64,000 nt of DNA from Pogona vitticeps. Its lineage: Eukaryota > Chordata > Lepidosauria > Squamata > Agamidae. Below the pieces are notes generated by a model, which was not told the origin of the DNA, made no database searches, and was given only the letters and a program-made list of their open reading frames with translations. Numbering within the stretch: position 1 is the stretch's first letter; every line of letters begins with the position of its first letter. Below, one piece after another: positions 13,421 to 24,619 of the stretch. The position numbers and the translations under genes were made by a program. The stretch is taken from NCBI RefSeq assembly GCF_051106095.1, contig NC_135793.1, positions 8,485,001 through 8,549,000 of the forward strand, written 5' to 3'.

Positions 13421-13589
13421 GGAGGGCAGGAGGAAGCGAGGGAGACCCCAACGCGCGATGGATCGATCCAAGAGAGGAAGCCATGGCCTAAACCCGGGGT
13501 GCCCACCTTTTGGAGGTCATGAACCCCGAATGGGCTCGATTGCAAACAACCAGGGCGGCGTCCAACTATATGGCTCTGCCAGGGACTTT

Positions 13590-13850
13590 AAACCCATCAG
13601 TCCTTTTACCGCCTTCACTCGGTGGTGTTTTGTTTACCTCATTTGTTTACCATCCTGTTGGCTTCATATATGCCCCTTATTATCAATGGTCTTTCTCTTT
13701 TTTAAGCTACATTTATATTCCATCTCCAGGCTGTCACCATATTCTCACCTGTATTGTTATGTGGGGCTCTTTTTAAGTTTTAACTTGTAAACCGCTGAGA
13801 GTAGTGCATGCAGTAATGGAGTGGTAGATAAATCAAAGATAGATGGATAG
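13590..13850 (+). mobile_element. L2-group LINE 3' end
   Basis: AACTTGTAAACCGCTGAGAG near 13782 and a GATAAATCAAAGATAGAT tail, just beyond the 13-kb CpG island. Confidence 0.5.
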
Positions 13851-15009
13851 CTCTTTTTTCCTCCCTCTTTGTCCTCACTGCAACACTGTGAGGTACAGGG
13901 ATACCTATATTGCAAGAAAATCAATACAGAATTTTGTATCACCTTAAAGAACAAGTTTATTTGGCATAAATTTCTATGGATTGCAGGTCACTATTTGCAC
14001 ACTGCTTTTCTGGGGTAAAATCATTGCTTAAAGCCATTTACACCAACATCATAAAATGGCCCATAGCAATTGCAGCAATACTGAGCTAAAGAACACCGAA
14101 TCTCCACATTTCCTCATTTTGGAATATTTAAATAAGGAATTTTTATTTAACTTGGACTTGACAGGATCCTTGTTGTTACTTAGGTCTTTTAAGATATTTG
14201 CGTCCCAACCGTTGTTACCAAGAGTTCAAGGCAATTAACGAAACAAGAAATTCAAATAAAGACCATTTCTTTAAAAATAGGATCACGGTACACTAAAAAA
14301 AATACTAAAGCACATTCACATGAAGGAAGAGACAGGGCAGCCAAACAGAAATCCAAAGGGACAATCAAAATGTGGTTGACTGAAACTCACAAAATGCACC
14401 AACAACTCAAGGGGCATTTTTGCACTGAGGTGGAAGTCCGGCAGGCCAGCTGGATGATCTGTGTCCCACCATTTTTAACCCCCTGGTTCTACGACAGTGA
14501 GGGTGTTGAGCAGCAGGAACTAAAGATGGGAATTCCTTAATGAAATACAGTACAGTTTCACTGTTGGGGCGGGGATAAAAGCAGGTGATGTTCTTACTGT
14601 ATGGACAGTAAATTTGCTGTGAATATTTATGTAACTGCATACATGGACGTACATATACTGTATATGCATATATATGGTTACCAGCTTTTTCTTTCCACTT
14701 GCTAGGGCTCTTTCTGTGCCTTTTGCTGCTAAGTGACAGGCAGATATTCTGCAAATAAAGCCCCTCTATCCCATCAGGTGCCATGAAAATTAAACTAACT
14801 AATGTAGAAGTTCTGGCTACCTGGCAGTTGTTAAAGGACCACAGGAAGGCGGGGGGAGGGAGTATTTTTCTATCCCATTAATAGATATTCTGATATTAGC
14901 CTCCATTCTGCACACATGAGGTGAAGGTGTGCTGTGAGTCTCTTAACGAGCCTTTTTTTTTAAAAGATGCATCGTGATGCACTACTGCTTTGACAGGATT
15001 TTTAGTACT

Positions 15010-15275
15010 ACTCGTGTTTCCCATTTCTGCATTTTCCAGTTCTCATTTTCCATTTTTTTAAAAAATTATATACTTATATATTGCTTTTTAATAACGGAAG
15101 ATGCCTCTTTACACATTGTTCTTAGCTTTAAGTATTATCTTTTAATGATGTTAACCACTGTCCGTATACTCATTGTTTCCAACTTCAAATATCGTCTTTC
15201 AATGTTGTAAGCCTCCTTGGGTGCTTTTCAAAGAGAAAGGTGGAGTAGAAATATTTTAAATAAATAGATACACAG
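15010..15275 (+). mobile_element. LINE (L2/CR1 group) 3' tail
   Basis: GTTGTAAGCCTCCTTGGGTG followed by AAAGGTGGAGTAGAAATATT and TTTAAATAAATAG is a typical LINE 3' terminus in reptiles. Confidence 0.5.
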
Positions 15276-15516
15276 AAGTTTAAGCAGGCTGGCTCCATGA
15301 AAAATTATGAGGAACCTTTTGATCTCCTTCGCTGCAGATACACGTTCAGTCCCCTCCTGATAGCGCCTGCTATCAGGGGCCTTAGTCAAGTCATATATCT
15401 AATCCTCTGGTCCTTATTTCCACAAGTGGAATAAATTGGACCATCCCAAGAGACTTGCTGCATGAGAGAAAAGACAAGTGATCCTGTCCCCATCCACAGG
15501 AAGCAGCCCTCTATGG

Positions 15517-15652
15517 CAGTGGTCCCCAACCTTGGGCCTCCAGATGTTCTTGGACTTCAACTCCCAGAAATCCTGGCCAGCAGAGGTAGTGGTGAAGGCT
15601 TCTGGGAGTTGTAGTCCAAGAACATCTGGAGGCCCAAGGTTGGGGACCACTG
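15517..15652. mobile_element. hAT-type palindromic MITE, intact target-site duplication
   Basis: A 136-bp near-perfect palindrome from CAGTGGTCCCCAACCTTGGG to its reverse complement. A perfect 8-bp duplication, CTCTATGG, lies at 15509-15516 and 15653-15660. Each arm carries a TAGTCCAAGAACATCTGG-like and an ACTNCAACTCCCAGAA motif. Non-autonomous and relatively young. Confidence 0.92.
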
Positions 15653-15736
15653 CTCTATGGAATCAGAACACAGGTCTGTTTTTCTTTCAGTATTGCCAGC
15701 TCTGAACAAGCAGCAGCTGTCCAAAGTTTCATGCAG

Positions 15737-15740
<4 letters not shown>

Positions 15741-15785
<45 letters not shown>
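15741..15785. repeat. (CT)n microsatellite
   Basis: About 22 uninterrupted CT units. Confidence 0.95.
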
Positions 15786-15787
<2 letters not shown>

Positions 15788-17814
15788 AGATCCCTAATAT
15801 TCTCTGATCATCTTCTACTCAACTCATCAAGCTCATCTCTACTAAGCTACTGAACTCACATGAGATCCAGCAGCTGAATTTTTCCTCCAAGTGATCTGCC
15901 TCTACCCCATCCGGGGGCAGCAGACTACCTGAGGGGACCCAGGATGGGCCGTAAGCTCAGAGATAGGAAGCGTTGCTTTTTTGGACTACAGCTCCCAGAA
16001 TCCCAGCGTGGCTGTACAGTAGTTGTAAAAAGAGAGAGTCATTTTCCCATCCCTCTGTGTTGTACAGGCACATCTCTGCTGTCCAATGCCTCATGATGAC
16101 TTAAGATTTGCTGCCCAAGGTGGACGCCTGCCTCTGCCTAACGGTAGGGTCGGCTCTAGGAATAAAAGGGATGTACTGCAAGGGCCCCTGGAGTTGACCC
16201 CTCAAGGGAAAAAAAAACATGCCTACCTGCAAACCCATTTGGGTGCTCCTATCCCTTCAAAATATTTCTGTATTAAGAAGGCAATAGGTCATGAAAAGCA
16301 GGAATGTATTCTGACAGACAAGTCACCAAAGGTACGAGTTCGGTTCCACAGAATCACCTGGATGGGTGGGGAGCCTCTTTCAGACGAAGGGCTGACTCCC
16401 ACCCTCAGAGAAGTTGCTGGGGGCCCACATTCCAGGGGTGGGCAGAGCCAAAGGCAAATGGATGAAATTGGGGAGGGGGGGAATCCCTCCAGATATTTTA
16501 GCTTAAAGCTCTTACTGTCAACAATTCAGCCCGAATGAAGACATTTCAGCCTTTTAGAATGGGAGCAGGAAGCTATCAAAAAAGCTGGATACCACCAGTG
16601 GTCATGGTTGAACTGGGACTCCAGAAAGGCCAGATTGGGAGTCCAGAGGTCTGAAATTCCTCCGTCCCTTTTGATTATCTCAAAAACAAGCAAGCAAGCC
16701 AGCCTGCTTTGTGTAGGAAATTGAAAGCATCCACCATAGCAACAGCTGCCCAGCCTCTGCTTCAGGGAGATCACCATCACTCTGACTCCATATACGATCG
16801 GTTCCATTGCCAGACTATTTCTCACCCCATCCCACAAACCTCTCCTCTTGTAAATTAAACCCACAGGATTTAATCCAGTTCTCTGCTCTCAGGCAGCAGA
16901 GACGAAGGGCCAGATCCTCTGGATCTTGCCGATTCCCCTAGAATCAACAAGTCCACTCTGCCACACAACTGAGGGATCTACTCCACCCATTTGAGAAATC
17001 CACCGGAACAGAGCTTAGGAAAATGACTTTTTGACTGCAGTTCCCAGAATCCCAAGCCGGAATGGCCAGTGGTCATGCCAGGAGGGGGTTTCTGGGAATC
17101 CCTACCCTTGTACCCAGAGCCTTGGGAATTACAGTCCAAGAGATACTGACCTGGGTTATTTTTTAGTGCTGGAGAGGGGAGGAAAATCCTACTTCCGTTG
17201 AATTTGGATAACAAAGTATGCGTTCAGTCTTGGCTAAACTCTTGTCTTTGAGAACATGACAGCCCTTATTTGAGTTCAGCTGTTATTCCACACACACCCC
17301 ACCTTTATTGAGGCAAATATATCCACCTCTTTCCACCTCACTCCGCTTCCCAGAACATGTTTATGCTTTTCACCACCTTCATTTCTCCTCTTCCAAACGT
17401 TCTCCGTTCTCTCTCCATATTAAATGGCAGCACCCTGACATGGACATTGTGTAGGAAACTTTGTGGGGTTTTTTTTGGACTATAACCTCCAGAATCCCTC
17501 ACCTGACAGGGCCACTGGTCCTGCCAGCTGGGGCATCTGGGAGTTGTAGTCCAGATGAATTCTCTCACACACCTTCCTTAAAAAGAGTCTGGAGGGTGTA
17601 CAGGAAACGGCCTTCCATCAATCTGTTTCATTAAGGAGTGCTTCCAAAGGGCATGCTCCCTTCTCACTCTACAATCATTGTGTGGGTACTTATTTTTTTC
17701 AGTTCATTCATTGTTTAGTTTCCTTTCTTCCATTATGTTCAAGACAGCTCCGCTCCTCTCCATTTTGCCCTCAGAGCTCCTGCATGGTAGGGTCAGGCTG
17801 AGAGACAATTGGCA

Positions 17815-17925
17815 TCATCCAGTGAGGGTCATGGCTCATTTTCATCCGTGGCCTGGATCTTTCAAATCTTGCTCCAGACGCGCTAACCACTACACCGCTT
17901 CACTTTTCCCATCCCTTCCCCCTTG
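17815..17925 (-). mobile_element. tRNA-derived SINE head remnant
   Basis: The minus strand contains GCGGTGTAGTGGTTAGCGCG and TGGAGCAAGATTTGAAAGAT, box A- and B-like. It is not a tRNA gene because no cloverleaf closes. Confidence 0.45.
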
Positions 17926-18079
17926 CTAGATTTGTTTGCAGAAAAAAAAGGGGGAAAGCTGGAAGAAGTGGTGGGGAAATATGTAAGGCTTCCGCATGGA
18001 AGATGGCAGTGGGTCCTCCTATAAAATCCAGTGTTTGAGACATAGCAAAAATCTCTATCCAATAACTGTAGGATGTTAT

Positions 18080-18360
18080 CCCCTTCACGGATTGCTGCCT
18101 TGTTGTGGCGAAGGGGCTTAAGTCATCCAGAGAAGTGATGGGCTACGCCGTGCAGGGACATCCAAGACAGACAGGTCATAATGGAGAGTTCTGACTAAAT
18201 ATGATCCACCTGGAGCAGGAACTGGCAAACCACTCCAGTATCTTTGCCAAGAATACCCCATGGACAGAAACAAAAGAGAAGACAGGAGGGCCCGGCGTGC
18301 TCCGGTCCATGGGGTCACAAAGAGTCGGACACGACTTAATGACTAAACAACAACAACAAC
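18080..18360 (+). mobile_element. BovB (RTE) LINE 3' end, 5'-truncated, with target-site duplication
   Basis: GAGCAGGAACTGGCAAACCA, CTCCAGTATCTTTGCC, CCCATGGACAGAAAC and GAGTCGGACACGACTTAATG followed by (ACA)n are the BovB 3' end. A perfect 10-bp duplication, AGGATGTTAT, flanks it at 18070-18079 and 18361-18370. RTE BovB is the presumed partner of the Sauria SINEs found in the window. Confidence 0.9.
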
Positions 18361-18370
18361 AGGATGTTAT

Positions 18371-20831
18371 ACGCCAGACTGTATATACTTTTCAATATTT
18401 GTGGTTTTTCTTTTGTGTTGTCAAATGGTTTCTGACTTAAGAGTAGCTCTATGAAACAGTGAACCTATAAAAGGTTCTGCCATTTACAGTCCTGCTCAAG
18501 TCTTACAAACTCAAAAGTCTGTGGGTTCCTTTGCTGTCTATATCTGTCTCGTGTTAGATCTTCTTTTACTACTGCAAGTTTTCCTAGCATTTTACTTTTA
18601 AAAATTAAAAATGACATTTTAAGAAAGGTAAGTTACCCAAAAGGATCTGATTTTTGTTGGCTGATTTGGTTTATGCTACTCTGTCCAATCAGGCCCCCCC
18701 CCCTTTCAACCTGGAACATTTCCAGACTTGGCCTGCAACCCAACCTGGTGCCCTGAAGGACTACGATCATCTGACGAAGGATGAGGACTGGGAATTGTAG
18801 ACCCAAGACCTCTGCCGGGCACCAGATCGGGAGAGGCAGGCAGCAGCATAAAAGAGACATGCATACATACACACACCCCTCTTGCAAGGTTCCCAATTTC
18901 CTTCCAAAGCAAAGAAAAGAGGGAAAGCCCCCACCAGGTTTTCCCAACAGTAATGGTTAACCCTTCAAATTCAGTTTCCCGGCCCAGAGCTTTGTAGCAG
19001 CCAAAATTCCTTGCAGCTAAATCTGGACTATCCTCTATAAATACATTGCAAACTGCATTTTAACCCCCTTCAGTCATAATAGCTAGCTGAAACAAGCAGA
19101 TCCTTTAAAAATAACAAACCAGCCATGGCCATAAAGGGGAAAAAGCCTTTTTTTTTTTTTCCTGAGGCTGCTTCTTGGCAGCCCAAGGCCTTTGATCACG
19201 AGAAGCAACCTTTTCTAGCAGGTACAGCAAAGAAATCCAGCTAAAGGCAGAAGGCAGAATCCACTGGGGTAAATTCTCCTGTGTACGAATCATCAGGATG
19301 AATGGGAGGAGTGCAAGCAAATGGAATGATATGAGGGCTTAAAATGCCCCGCCCATTTCTACCTGTTCAGCCAGCCTGGACTTCTACATAACCTGTTTTT
19401 TTCCTTTCTTGCCCTGTTTCCCAGACCCATCCTGTTGAAATTCAGTGACACGATTTCTGTTCACTTAGAACAGCCAGAACGCCAGCGCTGGGAAATGCTA
19501 CCTTTTGCTACACTACAACTCCCAGAATCCCCCTGCCAAGAGTTCTAGGAGTTGTACCGTAAAACCACTAGAGTTTCCAGTTTTTCCAGAAAAGACCTAG
19601 CAAAGCCATGCATTACTAGCCATAGCGATAATGATGATTTATGAGATTTGCATTTGCAATGCATGCATCTTTCTTCTCTCAAACACAGGACGCAAGGCAG
19701 CAAAAAAAAAAAAAATCAAACAAAAAAGACACAGGTAAAACACAAAATGGGGGAATTACATTTGCAGACTTAATCTATAGTCCACCTTTTGCCTAAAAGT
19801 TGGACTCACGGTGGTTCATGATGTGATTAAAAATACATAAACAAAAAGATCCCCCTAAAGATACAATGTTAAAACACAAATTCTAATCACATTAAAACTC
19901 TGTTGAATCAAAAAAAATTTTTTTAAAAACACATTAATAAAAAATATTGCACCCTTCCCAACTATTACAAATCCTTCTTCTGTTGATGAAAAGCAGCGGG
20001 CCAATAACAGGGAGGCAGCCTTATAAGCTCCTTTTGCAGGAAATTCTCGGGCCAAAAAGCAAGCTTGGGGAAAAAATCCAAAAAAATCGTCGTGCAGCAA
20101 CGAGGAGCATCTTCCTTAGATGTCAGCTCTCGCTCAGCTTCAAAGCATGGTTTTGGCTTGGCCCGAGTTGTCAGTGAGGAGGAACATGTATTCTTATTGC
20201 TTAAAGACCTGGACTTCAGGCCTAGGCAAGGTAATGGAATAGCTGAGCCCTCTGGGTATGAGCACAATGTTTTCTTCCACCTCTGCATGGCTTTGTTCTC
20301 TTAAGTCTACACCTTTCCTTTCAGGGCAATAACAGAGAAGGCTCTTACAAGAAGCAGTCTGAATTTTCATGGCTTCTAGAAAGAAAATGGGCCTTTTCCA
20401 AAGAAAACGGATTTCTTAGATGATCATCATCAGCGACGGTCTGGGCCTTCGTAAGGAGCAACTGAGCCACAGAGCCACGTAGGTGGGGACGATCCCGTCT
20501 GCTGTAATGGTAGCCACGCACAGCCACTCAAGAGGGCAACCAGAGAGAGTGAGTTGGGCTATCAGGCGTCCTGCACTTGCTCCTCACCACATGGTCTCCA
20601 AATAGTCCAATCCAGGCCCACCTCAAGTCGTCCTCTCAGCGTTCCTCACATGCAATAAAACACCCGCGCCAGGCCTGTCTTCCAGCCGGTTCAGACATTA
20701 CCGGAGCCAGCGGGAAACCTCCGAGGGCTCTACCGATGAGAAACGCTCGCTGGGACTCGGAGAAGATGCGCAGTTTCTGGCAGAGGAAGAAGTTGCGGAA
20801 TTAGACGGGAGCCCCGCCATAACCCGTTTAG
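18371..20831. other. No gene recognised
   Basis: Old MITE scraps near 18720-18810 and 19515-19550 (ACTACAACTCCCAGAATCCC), CR1-like text near 19.8 kb, otherwise unassigned. Confidence 0.45.
19715..20120 (-). mobile_element. CR1-like LINE 3' region
   Basis: TAGTCCACCTTTTGCCTAAA near 19779, then AT-rich AAAATACATAAACAAA text and a GC-richer block resembling CR1 3' ends in antisense. It is diverged. Confidence 0.35.
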
Positions 20832-21170
20832 CAAAGGTAAAGGTTCCCCTTGACATGTAGTCCAGTCGTGTCCAACTCTAGGGCGCGGTGCTCATCCCCG
20901 TCTCCAAGCTGTAGAGCCAGCGTCTTGTCCGAAGACCATTTCCGTGGTCACGTGGCCAGCGCGACTAGACACGGAACGCCGTGACCTTCCCACCGAGGTG
21001 GTCCCTATTTATCGACTTGCATTTTTACATGCTTTTGTACTGCTGGGTTGGCAGGAGCTGCGACAAGCGACCAGAGCTCCCTCCGTCACATGGATTCGAT
21101 CTTACCATGGCTGGTCTTCCAACCTTGAAGCCCAGAGGCTTTTGCGGTTTAGGGCCACCATGTCCCTATA
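20832..21170 (-). mobile_element. Sauria-type SINE (tRNA head, BovB-like tail)
   Basis: Read on the minus strand: a tRNA-like head ending near 21170 (box B-like GATCGAATCC near 21090), a body, then GTTGGACACGACTGGAC and AAGGGGAACCTTTACC, matching the BovB tail motif. Full-length copy, near the 21-kb CpG island. Confidence 0.85.
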
Positions 21171-21329
21171 ACCTGGCAGGGGAGATACCATGATCATGAA
21201 CCTGTCTAGTATCTCCCCTCAGTTCACACCCTCACCTAGGATGCCCTGGTTATGCTGGAGGCCAGCCGATCAAGGGGGAGAACTCCTTCCCTATCTAAAG
21301 TCACCCCCCAAGCACCAGGTTGGACTGAC

Positions 21330-22850
21330 CAGACCGGCTGCGCAAGGCAGCGCTTTCCGTGGACAAGACAGACGCGTGTGTGCCTGCATGTGTGAACCCA
21401 CGGCCCGTCCTGTCCGGAAAAGGGGGACGGTGGGAAGGAGGTTGATTTGGGACGCGCTTCCCACACAAGGGTGCGAGGCGTCCCCAGGTGGGCCTAGCAA
21501 GGCAGGAGGAGGAGGAAGAAGAAGAAGAGGGGGAGGGAGGGAGGTCTTCTGAACGGGCCACCCCTGCCGCAACCCAAGGTCGCAGCTGCCTCCGGCGCGT
21601 CGGAAGAGCGTCCCTCGGCGGGCCGGACGGCGGGGAAAGGGCCGCCCGGTTGCCGATCCCCGCAAACCGGAACCCGGGAGGCATCCGGGGCCAGAGCGAG
21701 CGAGCGAGCGAGAGGCCGGCCGGGCGGGCGCCTTTGCCCCGCGGAGTCGGCGTTTTCTCTTCCCGGCCCTGCCCCGATCGGCTCCGCAAAGCGGGCAGGC
21801 GACACACGCGCCCTCCCCGCCCCGGCTGGTGGAAAATAGGCCAGGCGGGGAGGGAGAGGGAGAGGGAGGGAGGCGGTGGCTGCTTCCTGCGGCCCCGATC
21901 GCCTTTGCAGCAACGAGGGGGCGGGTGTGTGTGTGTTTTGGCCGGGGAGAAGGCGGCCGTGGGCCCGCGCCTCCAGGCAGGCAACCAGGAAGGGACGGGA
22001 GGGCAGAGAAAGCCCGGCGATCGGGGGCGCCCCGGGGAGGAAAGAACCGCGCAGCGCCGGGGAGAGCAAGGACCGGAGGGCCGCGCGGGTGTGTGTGGGT
22101 GTGTGTGTTTCTGTGTGTGTGTGTTTGCACCGCCGCCTTTCCTCGCGTCCGCCACGACCCGACCTCCACGCGAGCCCGGGAGCAGCCCTTTTGTGGCGCC
22201 CCGAAAGAAGAGCCCCGTGCGCCGCTCCCGGGGCGTTTTCACACGTGACGCCGAAGAAGAGCAGCGTCCTGCGTGTGCTCCCGGTCGTAGGTAGAGGAGC
22301 GGGACGGACCGGGATGGCTGTGGCGCGCGAGAAAAAAAAAAGACGAGCCTGCTTTGAGCGGGGGGGGGGGTTGGACTCGATGGCCATGAGTCTTAAGATC
22401 CGACGTCGTGTGGACAGGATCCCCGACCCCGACCCCCCCGCCGCCGTTGCCCAAAGCAAGATGGAACAATAAGTGCAAGAAAGCCCGCAGTTGGGCGATA
22501 ACACGCCCTTTTGGACCAACCCAGAGGCACAAAGCGTGCAAGCTTGTCCGTTCCTCAAAGCGCCGCCCGCCAGACGACTCCGCAACCTTTGCGGGTTGTT
22601 GTTGTTGTTGTTTTAAAGTACTAACACCGTGGGCGCTATTGCCGATCGCCCCCGAAAATCCTTCAATCCTCACGTGTGGGTGGCGGCCAGAGACGCCGCC
22701 GTGGTTCTTAGACGGAGAGAAGAGGACGCGGATCGCAATGGAGCTCAGGAACACGTGCAGGCCGTTACTCCCAGGGTGACTCCCGCGAGCGGTGCAGCGG
22801 CTTCCAAGAGATCGCAGCTCCTACAAGGTGTGCTCTTGAGGTTTACAGCG
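21330..22850. promoter_or_regulatory. CpG island, likely promoter, gene not identified
   Basis: Strong CpG and GC density for about 1.5 kb, with purine-rich and TG-rich tracts and a (GTT)n run near 22600. Open frames up to 363 codons on both strands are typical of GC-rich DNA and show no domain. Possible donors (minus strand near 21232; plus strand near 22913) are not decisive. It may be an alternative or distal promoter of the gene suspected at 13 kb. Confidence 0.55.
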
Positions 22851-23356
22851 CGAGGCGTTAGGTGCCCGTTCACAAGTCTGCCCCTCTTGAATTCCATCGG
22901 CTTTACTCCCTGGTAAATGGGATCCGGTGCAGCAGTTGAAAGTTTGTAGTGAAAGCAACTAGCCATTAGTGCGAAGCTGAACTGGACCTCCAGGTTCAGA
23001 AGCACTCTATCTGTCTACAGTCCAGCTGTGAAGAAGAATTAGACCTATGGAGCATGCGTTTGCTTTCAGAGGTGGGCGATCGGCAGCGTTCCAAGCCCTG
23101 CCCCGCGGTGTCTCCAGTTAGCGCTACCCAGCGTGGCTGACGCTGAGCCAGCGTCCCTCTTCCCAATCACAGCCCCATAGAATTGGCATAGGGTTCTCAG
23201 GTGTTCAGAGGTCAACTTATTTCACTTCCATCACGCCTGCTGCCTTTCGTACTAGCAGACTGTGGCTGGAGAATGTGTAGTCCTCCAGGTCTTGTTATAA
23301 TAATGATGATGGGCTGTAGTTCTGATTTACGGCAACCCTTTCCAGGTAGGGTAGAG

Positions 23357-23625
23357 CAGTGGTCCCCAACCTTGGGCCTCCAGATATTCTTGAACTACAA
23401 CTCCCAGAAGCCTTCACCACCACCTCTGCTGGCCAGGATTTCTGGGAGGTGAAGTCTTAAAACATCTGGAGGCCCAAGGTTGGAGTCCATTAGTGGTTCT
23501 TAACCTTTGTTACTCAGATGCTTTGAACTGCAACTCCCAGAAACCCCAGTCAGCATAGCTGATGGTGAAGGCTTCTGGGAGTTGCAGTCCAAAAACATCT
23601 GAGTAACAAAGGTTAAGAACCAGTG
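23357..23625. mobile_element. Composite of two hAT-type MITEs within one target-site duplication
   Basis: The left half (23357-23491) has the ends of the 15.5-kb family (CAGTGGTCCCCAACC). The right half (23492-23625) is a related palindrome with ends AGTGGTTCTTAACCTTTGTT and AACAAAGGTTAAGAACCAGT. A perfect 8-bp duplication, GGGTAGAG (23349-23356 and 23626-23633), flanks the pair, not each half. Confidence 0.85.
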
Positions 23626-23659
23626 GGGTAGAGGACACTCGGAAGTGCTTTACTCTTCC

Positions 23660-23800
23660 CTACCTCTAGGGGCAACCTTGGGACTGTGCAGCTGGCCCAA
23701 GGCCACCCAGGCTGGCACAACTGGTTGGGGGGGGGACTCAAACTCCTGGCTTCTGGCTCTGCAGCCAGATACCTGCATCACGGCCCCAATCTCATTCATC
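23660..23800 (+). mobile_element. MIR-like tRNA SINE remnant
   Basis: CAGCTGGCCCAAGGCCACCC and the following CTCAAACTCCTGGCTTCTGG recall the MIR core and tail. Old and partial. Confidence 0.45.
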
Positions 23801-24404
23801 TTTGGTTGCGCTGCAGCTGATGGGAGTTGCAGTCCAGCAAGATCTGGAGAGCCGCACATTCCTTCTTCCTGCTGTAGACCAGGGCCTCTGACCCTCCGCT
23901 ATATTACAGGCTTCAAAGCCCAGAAGCCCCAACCAGCAGAGCTATGGGTGAGAGATGGTCAGGTTGCCATCCAAAAGAGAGCCCAAATATTCCCCCCATA
24001 GCTTCCATGTGTAGTTTGTGAGCTGGTTCGGAAGCACCAGCGTGACCGCAGTGGGAAACACAAAACGGGATGAGACCAATTTTCCACCGGATCCAAGGGG
24101 GTGCCTCTTCAGCTCTGCAAATGAGGATTCTGCCTGCACAGATGGGACTTTTCATACCACCTGCTGTTCAAGCAATGCTTCCCAGCCACTGCTCCACAAA
24201 ATGAAGGCCATGAACTTGGAAGGCATCAAAAAGGGACTACGGGGAAATTCATGGAGGAGGCTATTGTCATGATGGATACATCCTTCTTCCTTCAACAGTG
24301 TTGGGTTTAAGGGTGCCGGACTCCCGTGTAGTGCAAAATATATGTATAAAAATATAACTACTTCCCCAAACATAATTGCAATGCATAAACAGTGGATTCA
24401 TGTT

Positions 24405-24427
24405 CACGCGCGCACGCACGCACGCAT

Positions 24428-24484
<57 letters not shown>
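24405..24484. repeat. (ACGC)n(AC)n alternating purine-pyrimidine repeat
   Basis: About 80 bp of ACGC units passing into AC units; a candidate Z-DNA former. CpG is dense within the ACGC part. Confidence 0.93.
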
Positions 24485-24488
<4 letters not shown>

Positions 24489-24619
24489 TTCTCTACCTGG
24501 TTCTCTTCCATAGCATTGACAATCCTTTCCATACCATATGTTGTGTAATGAGCCTTAAAGGTCTTTATGAGCGCCTGATCTAGAAGATTAATTAGATAAG
24601 TTTTGTTTGGGGGCAAATA

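Larger units (their letters stand above)
13851..18069. other. Intergenic or intronic DNA with repeats only
   Basis: Apart from listed items, MITE scraps with CTCCCAGAATCC occur near 15985, 17040 and 17490-17550. No coding evidence. Confidence 0.45.

Noticed and set aside
12451-13522. Open frames of 214-320 codons on both strands in the 13-kb CpG island
   Set aside because: They overlap on opposite strands, are rich in Arg, Pro and Gly, and show no family motif; stop codons are simply rare in GC-rich DNA.
21291-22585. Open frames of 198-363 codons on both strands in the 22-kb CpG island
   Set aside because: Same GC artefact: low-complexity Arg/Pro/Ser text and His-Thr runs from TG repeats, no domain and no coherent splice structure.
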